Shown here: positions 58,362 through 64,000 of the stretch, piece after piece
How positions within the stretch are numbered: the first letter of the stretch is position 1
Layout of the letters: each line of letters starts with the position of its first letter
Source of the DNA: Liquidambar formosana
Lineage: Eukaryota > Streptophyta > Magnoliopsida > Saxifragales > Altingiaceae
Assembly (NCBI GenBank): GCA_039720395.1
Contig: CM077829.1
Span: forward strand, 26,125,842-26,189,841
Reading direction: 5' to 3'
Length of the DNA: 64,000 bases
The notes under the pieces: generated by a model
What the model was told of the DNA's origin: nothing
What the model saw: only the letters and a program-made list of their open reading frames with translations
The model's database searches: none
Program-made: the position numbers and the translations under genes

Positions 58362-58842
58362 GTAATTAGAGAGTAATTACATAAAACCAATTAAGGTTAG
58401 AAGTCCCCTTAGGGCCGGCGCTATGTGGAGGCTATTTAATGCCTCTTATGACGTAATGACATCATCACAATTGGCATCCCCAAGGGCTGGCCGAAATTTG
58501 CTTGGAGGCTCTCTCTTTCTCTCTCTCTCTCTTCTCCACCTCTAGCAACAACAAGGAAAAAGAAGGAAAGGACTTTAAGCTCAAGCTAGGTGTGAATACC
58601 GTTGGAGGCAGTACACTTGGATTTCTTATTCATTGCTGCCCAGAGTTCAAGCTTGGAGCAAAAAGGAGAAGACAAATCTTGGAGCATAAAGGTGAAGACA
58701 TTAATCAACTGTAAGTAATTCTTACCCTCTTCTAGTTAGGGTTTGTTTTGTATTAAGCATAATTGGATTCATGGGATTGGGAATCGTAGGAAAATTTTTA
58801 ATTCCGCCTTTGTAGTTTTCCTCTCTAGTTCGATTCCCAACA
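58362..58842 (+). mobile_element. copia element F, fragment 4: end of the 3' LTR
   Basis: Collinear with the end of solo LTR H (TCTCTCTCTTCTCCACCTCT, GGGATTGGGAATCGTAGG) and ends CGATTCCCAACA at 58842. The four F LTR pieces together are about as long as H. A GTAAT follows (58843-58847), but no left copy can be matched because the 5' end of F is missing. Confidence 0.9.
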
Positions 58843-59630
58843 GTAATTACCTTATGAAATAGAGTGATTATTTTGATAGGTTGATATTGCACAAAGTAGG
58901 GTTTGAAAGTGCCTTAATTCACTTTTTCTTTCCTTCAAAATTTCCCTTTCTCCCTCATAGGGATATTTCCTAATTGGGGGATATGGCAATCCCTATAGTT
59001 TCTTTTCATAAAAAATCCCTTTTAATAAAAAGTTTCTATCTTTATTGAAATTCCATATTTTCGAATATCTTTTTGAGACTCATTTATCTTTGGAAACTTC
59101 CCATATTTTCTTGAAAGGAAACATAGGGTTTACCATAGGCCTTTATTAGGTTATAACCCTATTCCCTTTTGAACTACGTGGACTTTGATCCATGTATTTC
59201 CATACATGGTACGTAGGCACTCACTTTGAGGTTCAAGTCCGCCCTAGGATACTAAGTATCCTAGGTTATCTTCTCTCATTTTCTCTTTTATTTTCTTGCT
59301 TATGTGGATGAATGGATGAATGATATGCATGCTATCTTGTGATGATAATTATCAATTTGTGTGTGTAAGACTTTGATTTAGCCCAATTAAATTAAGAGAC
59401 CAATTATGGCGATATGGGTGCCTATAGGCTTTGCCTAGAACCTTCCCATATCGTAACTTAACCTCCGAATTTACAATCTTTGGTTTTTAAAAGACCTTTT
59501 GTCTTTCTATTTTTAAACATGGAGTCACTTGTTTTGGAAAATAAAACATTTTAGGGTTTTCCTTGTTTCCTTAAAAAATGAGGTGGCGACTCCCTTTGAA
59601 ATCATGTGGGCCACTTTTTTAGGGTTCACA
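58843..59630 (+). repeat. Tat-like LTR end (group 2), target of copia F
   Basis: Carries the ACTACGTGGACTTTGATCC, ACTAAGTATCCTAGG and GGTGGCGACTCC blocks in LTR order and ends GGGTTCACA at 59630. It matches fragment 1-620 in reverse. No primer site follows, so this is a solo or 3' LTR end. The frame at 59529-59729 is LTR-derived. Confidence 0.75.
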
Positions 59631-60030
59631 AACCCCCAATATTGCATGTTGGTAAAACCCGCCCAAAACATGATATATTTTGCAAGAGTTAGTGGACTGT
59701 TGAAAGTCAAACAATCTGATATGAAGTGAGAACACAGGGATATGCGTATGAATATATAAAGGATGTGTGTGCATGGTTCTACCATGCGTACGCATGACTA
59801 GGCTATGCGTACACATGCCTAGGCCATGCGCACGCATGCCAAGGTTATGCACACGCGTCACTCACAATATGTACGCACCACTCAAAATACGAACACACTA
59901 CTATCCTATTATGCATGTCTTTTTTACACGAACAGAATTTCCATACTTGTGCTGTTGCTTACTTGCGTTTGTAATGGCAGGCGCAGTGGAGTCTCTCCTC
60001 TAGGGGCAATATTAATAGTGCTTAGGACTA
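59631..60030. other. Intergenic stretch with TATA box and palindromic short repeats
   Basis: TATATAAA at 59753-59760 is followed by four imperfect 21-23 bp units built on ATGCGTACGCATG (59774-59862). This could be a promoter region for the PMD-like remnant downstream. No protein domain is seen in the short frames. Confidence 0.45.
59774..59862. repeat. Tandem palindromic repeats, alternating purine-pyrimidine
   Basis: Units ATGCGTACGCATG, ATGCGTACACATG, ATGCGCACGCATG and ATGCACACGCGTC, joined by CTAGGC-type spacers. The first is a perfect palindrome. They are reminiscent of the U3 inverted repeat in the Tat LTRs (15030-15095). Confidence 0.7.
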
Positions 60031-60039
60031 GTGGGGTCA

Positions 60040-61640
60040 TCTTTTAAACAACACTAAGGCCTACGTGGTCCAAGCTGGCTTGGGGATTATGGCAGCAAAC
60101 TTTTTGCCGCGTGAGGGGAGTAAGTCCCTTTACTATTGTCTTGTTGAGCAGTGGTGGGACTCCACCCACACCTTATACATTGTTGGACGGGACTCCCTAT
60201 AATGTGTTTCGCCTGACTGGTTTGAGAGTAGAGGGCCCTCCTATTCCGATAGCTTATCCCATGGGGGAGCAGGCTACTGACTTCTAGTCGCGAGTGCTAG
60301 AATTACGACTTATGGGTGGCTACTACCCCGACTTGCATGATAAGTGCTACTATTTCCCTCAAGAAACACTTGAGGAGCTGCAGCGGATGGCCCAGTGATT
60401 TATCCTGTACTTGATCAGGGTCGTTTTGTTCCCGAATTCCTCCCAAACTTTTAGCCCAACATAGTTGGTTCCCCTGGAGGACTTGGTAGCCTACAGCCAG
60501 TTTGCATGGGGATAGGCTATGCTATCCTATTTGTACACTTCTATGGACTCACTGAGTAGGGCCTATACGTCATCGATAATTGGATGCTCGCGATTGTGGG
60601 CGGTAAATCAATTGATATTAATGCCTGTTTATTTCCTCTTTTGTTGCTGCACTTATCTTGATGATCTGCATGCCCATATTAATACAGCTCTGGTTTCAGT
60701 TCTACTTTGACCGCACTATGCCGGACGAAACAGCGCCTACAGGGTATAACCAGCTATGTGTGTTTCTGGATACGGTCTCTCTGAACAAGGTACTTCTTTT
60801 GCTAGGTCACTTTTCTTGAATTCCACGACATCTTGTCCTGATCCTACTTTCTTTCATGCAGATACGGCCTCATCTTTTGGTAGCCATCCTCTATGTTGGT
60901 GACGGGGCTTTGCGTGGCTCTATCCACAGGGCTTGCACTATCTGCTCTATTTTGAAGTCTCCCTTGTCCCGTGCTATCTACTTGCTAGAAAGGGTCGTAT
61001 GGCAGTTGTTTAGGGATTTGGACATTTGGACTGGGGTGCATCTGCTTCCTCCTGTTTTTATGATATATCCTTACAATATTAGTGAAGTAGATCTAGATAT
61101 TTGGCAAGCGGGGATTCCTTGTGAGAATCACATCCTTCTTGATGGAGACTATGTGATTTTTGCAGCCGCATCACTTATTCCTGGCTGATTGGGCCACAGG
61201 CATGCTCTTTTCTCATCTGTCTGGTTTCTACATACACACCCTCAATTTCTATTCTAACTAGGGTATTCTGATCTCAGATTGCCTCACCTGTCAAGGAGAA
61301 GGGAGGAAAGGGAGGCGTTGCCCCTGAACTACTTACCTGGCATGTGACTGAGTGGTCCACGAGTAGATATTTTGTTTAGTCCTAGGTCTCGCAATGGGAG
61401 AAGGTTTTTGGGTATCCCATGGCCCTTAGCGCTTGTAGTGTACATACTTTTTCACCTTCCCTGTTCCGGTTATATGAATAAGAATGCACATGCATGTCCT
61501 ATGACTAACACCTTCCCATTTCATTTTCTTGCAGGTCAATAGGATCGAATTAGATGATATGATTTAGCTAATTGGGAGCTTAAAGGCCATGGTGACCGAC
61601 TACTCATGCAGGCTGCATGTTGTCCCACTACCTCCTGGTG
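60040..61640 (+). pseudogene. Plant-mobile-domain (PMD/MAIN)-like gene remnant, multi-exon
   Basis: PMD proteins occur both in host genes (MAIN family) and in transposons; their biochemical role is not settled. The first part reads LVEQWWDSTHTLYIVGRDSL (about 60146-60203). After a frameshift come FRLTGLRVEGPPIPIAYP, a TAG near 60287, then LRLMGGYYPDLHDKCYYFPQ. A further exon reads AMLSYLYTSMDSLSRAYTSS, ending near 60601 at a GT. Exon LWFQFYFDRTMPDETAPTGY ends at NK|GTACTT (60790). The next starts after TTTCATGCAG at 60862 and is open to about 61187 (RPHLLVAILYVGDG, YLLERVVWQ, DLDIWQAG). A last piece (61282-61430, 61544-61640) has two or more stops. Splice signals are intact, but stops and shifts make it a pseudogene. 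The first blocks fit PMD well; the later exons I recognise only weakly. Confidence 0.55.
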
Positions 61641-61651
61641 GTCCTCCCGGC

Positions 61652-62595
61652 TGTGAACCATGGGTTTTGACTGGATCCTTTTTAAAAAAGAATATAGAGA
61701 TTTAAATAAATAAAAATCTATTGTTTTTTAAAAGGTTCACAAAAACATAACAAACAAGGAATCGCCACCTCATTTTTTAAGGAAAAAAAGGAAAACCATA
61801 AAAATAGTTTTTAAAGGAAACCTTTGAAAACCAAACACGTACATGACTCTGATCAAGGAAAAGCAGGTCTTGACAAAACAAGAGAGGATTTGGAGACTAA
61901 GTTACGATGTGGGAAGGTTCTAGGAAACATCCTATAAGCATCCACATTGCCCCAAAATGGGTCTCTAAATTTATATGTGCTATTTCAATCACTTCCTAAT
62001 TAGTCACCATGCATATGTAAAGAATTATCCATAAGCCATCCATATTCATCCATAAACATCCATAAAGCATCATAAACATCCATAAACAAATAAAGAGTGG
62101 TATGGAAAGCAATAGAGAGAGAGAGAGATAAAGAATAAAAGAATAAAAGAAAAGAAAACTTAAGATACTTTGTATCCTAGAGCGGACTTGAACATCAAAT
62201 GAGTGCCTACATACCCCACATACAAAGATGTAAGAATCAAAGTCCACGTAGTTCAATTGCAAAAGGGGTTACTCCCTTTACAATAAACTATTAACCCTAA
62301 GTTTCCATTAAAAGAAAAAGAAGAGTTTAAAAGAAAAGAATTTCCAAAGAATGAATTTGAGAAAAGATAGAATTTGAGAAGAGATAGAACTCTTATTCAA
62401 TAAGAAGTTTTAGAAAAGTAGGAAACTTAAGAATCATAGTTCAAAGCAAAGAGAATAACCCAAGGGGAGAAAAGAGAACAATTCATAATAGAACTCACCA
62501 TGAACCACTTACTATATGCCAAATATCTCAAATCATTGAAAAATCGCTAATTAATCACCCCATGTATGCTATAGGGCAATTATCATACTCAAACC
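61652..62595 (-). repeat. Tat-like LTR end (group 3), minus strand
   Basis: On the minus strand it ends GGTTCACA at 61652, preceded by the GAGGTGGCGATTCC block (61770-61783) and the ACTACGTGGACTTTGATTC block near 62250. It is more diverged than the other LTRs. Interrupted at 62595 by copia LTR I. Minor frames (61996-62262) are LTR sequence. GA repeats lie at 62116-62130. Confidence 0.7.
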
Positions 62596-64000
62596 TGTTA
62601 GGATTATGCCCTAGAGCCAATCATGGAGATGATTGTTTAGGGATTAGGAACAATCATTTGATTTCATTTATGTATGTCACATTTATTATTGATTTAATAA
62701 AAGGGCTTATTCTATTATGTTTATATGCATCATTTATATTTACATAATATGTCCATGGAGTTAGAGTTGAGAATATGGAATTACAAAGAGTTGTAATTTT
62801 GAGACTATAGATATATCTCTGTACTAAACTCCTAAAGCATTCCTAGTTGAAGGTTCACTATGATGGACAGTAATGAACCAGAGGACTAGCACTTGTTAGG
62901 TTGACTCTATAGGAGGATAGCTAGTCTCAAGCTATTTGTGTGGAGACACTACAACCAACAAGTGGGTGCCTATTACGAGAATAGGTACACTGAATGTGAC
63001 CAAAGATATGAGATAAACTGAATGGAGTTTTTCCTACCTGTCAATCAGTTTCTCATTGTTATAGTGGTACAAGTAATCCTTAGACCTGAGACACCATAGT
63101 TGTCTTATGCATGTAGCTTTAGAAGTTTGATAACACTAAGTGCAAATCCTATTCATGGGTTTGCAAATGTGTTCATTGGCCCTACTGCTATGTGTATGAA
63201 GGCATGTGAGTGATCAACAAGGGATCCATCACTCTCAGGAAAAAGAGAGAGAATGTCTCATATAGCATTCATAATATAACTCATTAAATCCATGGCCATG
63301 GTAGGATGAATATGAAAAGAGTTTCATGAGTTCATCTATGAGTTGATATCTATGAATGAGTATAAAGTAATTGAACTAGGGACTTGACAGACTTCCATGT
63401 CCTATTAGTTCAATTGGAGACATTGTGTTGAAGGAAGGATGCAATTGTAACCTATAAACTATAACAGAAGGGTTCTTTGTAAATGACTATTCACCTCATT
63501 AAGGACCACACCATGAGCCATATGCTAGGTGTTACTCATGGTTAGTAGAAGCCCTAATTGATATAAGTGAGTTATAATCAATTAGGGAATTGGAAGGAGT
63601 TCCAATTAGACCCTAAATGGAAAGAGTTCCATTGTGCACACCTCGTGCTATTCCTACTACTTAATGATGTGAACCCAATGGGTCACACACTGATCATGCA
63701 AGAAGGGCTTTAAAGTCTATGAGAGAAAGGGTTTTAGTGAATAAAGAATAGTTCTTTATAGGCCTATTTGTATTTGATACAAATAATAGGGGTTAATGTG
63801 CAATTAAGTGTAATTACACATAACCCTATTAGGGTTTCTTCCCCATGGCCAGCCCCCTTTAGTGGGCTGCCTATATAAGTCACACTTATGTGTGACATGG
63901 CATAAGAGGCTTGCACAATAAACCCTAGCCGTCCAGCCCTTTGGAGGCTCTCTTCTCTCTCTCTCTCTTCTCCACCTCTAGCAACAACAAGGAAGAAGAA
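62596..64000 (+). repeat. copia LTR I, cut by the window edge
   Basis: TGTTAGGATTATGCC start, collinear with and nearly identical to solo LTR H (35216-36620). TATA box TATATAAG at 63872-63879. Whether it is a solo LTR or the 5' LTR of a full element lies outside the window. The frame at 62562-62747 is LTR sequence. Confidence 0.93.

Noticed and set aside
1..64000. tRNA, rRNA or other structural RNA genes
   Set aside because: No cloverleaf with A/B box motifs or rRNA core sequence was found by eye; the primer-binding sites only mimic tRNA 3' ends. A covariance-model scan would be decisive.

Overview
The window is AT-rich plant nuclear heterochromatin, probably from a eudicot. No intact host gene is visible. 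The evidence for a plant is a nest of plant-type retroelements: Ty3/gypsy of the Tat lineage with a second, archaeal-type RNase H, a Ty1/copia element, and a CACTA DNA transposon carrying a Ulp1-like C48 peptidase. Intact elements, solo LTRs and matching target-site duplications (TSDs) can be read directly, so the nesting order is recoverable.

Layout. 1-11859 holds fragments of Tat-like LTRs in both orientations (1-1972 minus; 1997-9734 plus; 9742-11859 minus). The plus-strand LTR is split by a complete 6.1 kb CACTA transposon (3118-9261, TSD GCT). From 11860 to 58842 lies one degraded Ty1/copia element (F) that has been split by later insertions. Tat element A (14440-32367, plus, TSD GGTAT) sits in its RNase H region. 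A probable gypsy solo LTR, G (33002-37326, TSD TTCAC), sits in its 3' LTR and itself contains a copia solo LTR, H (35216-36873, TSD GTCGG). Tat element B (38285-58361, minus, TSD GTAAT) sits further along the same copia LTR and contains a Tat solo LTR, C (50355-53131, TSD CCATT). 58843-59630 is another Tat-like LTR end. 59631-61651 carries a decayed, intron-containing gene resembling the plant mobile domain (PMD/MAIN) family. 61652-62595 is a minus-strand Tat-like LTR end, followed by copia LTR I, which runs off the window.

How the genes work together. A and B are near-identical copies of one Tat family: LTR, tRNA primer site, gag-protease with two zinc-knuckle-like motifs and a G-patch-like motif, a probable 171 nt intron, then RT, RNase H, archaeal-type RNase H and integrase. 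After pol comes an antisense gene of about 430 codons with its own TATA box, which resembles the plant DUF7745/plant-mobile group. Then comes about 2 kb of tandem hairpin repeats, the polypurine tract and the 3' LTR. The sense polyprotein is broken in both copies, at different sites. The antisense gene is open in both. A and B face each other as a giant inverted repeat.

Most unusual points: the antisense gene with a GC-rich hairpin upstream that is shared with a different LTR group; the tandem array whose stem arms vary in a compensatory way; the conserved in-frame intron; and two templated-filler junctions.
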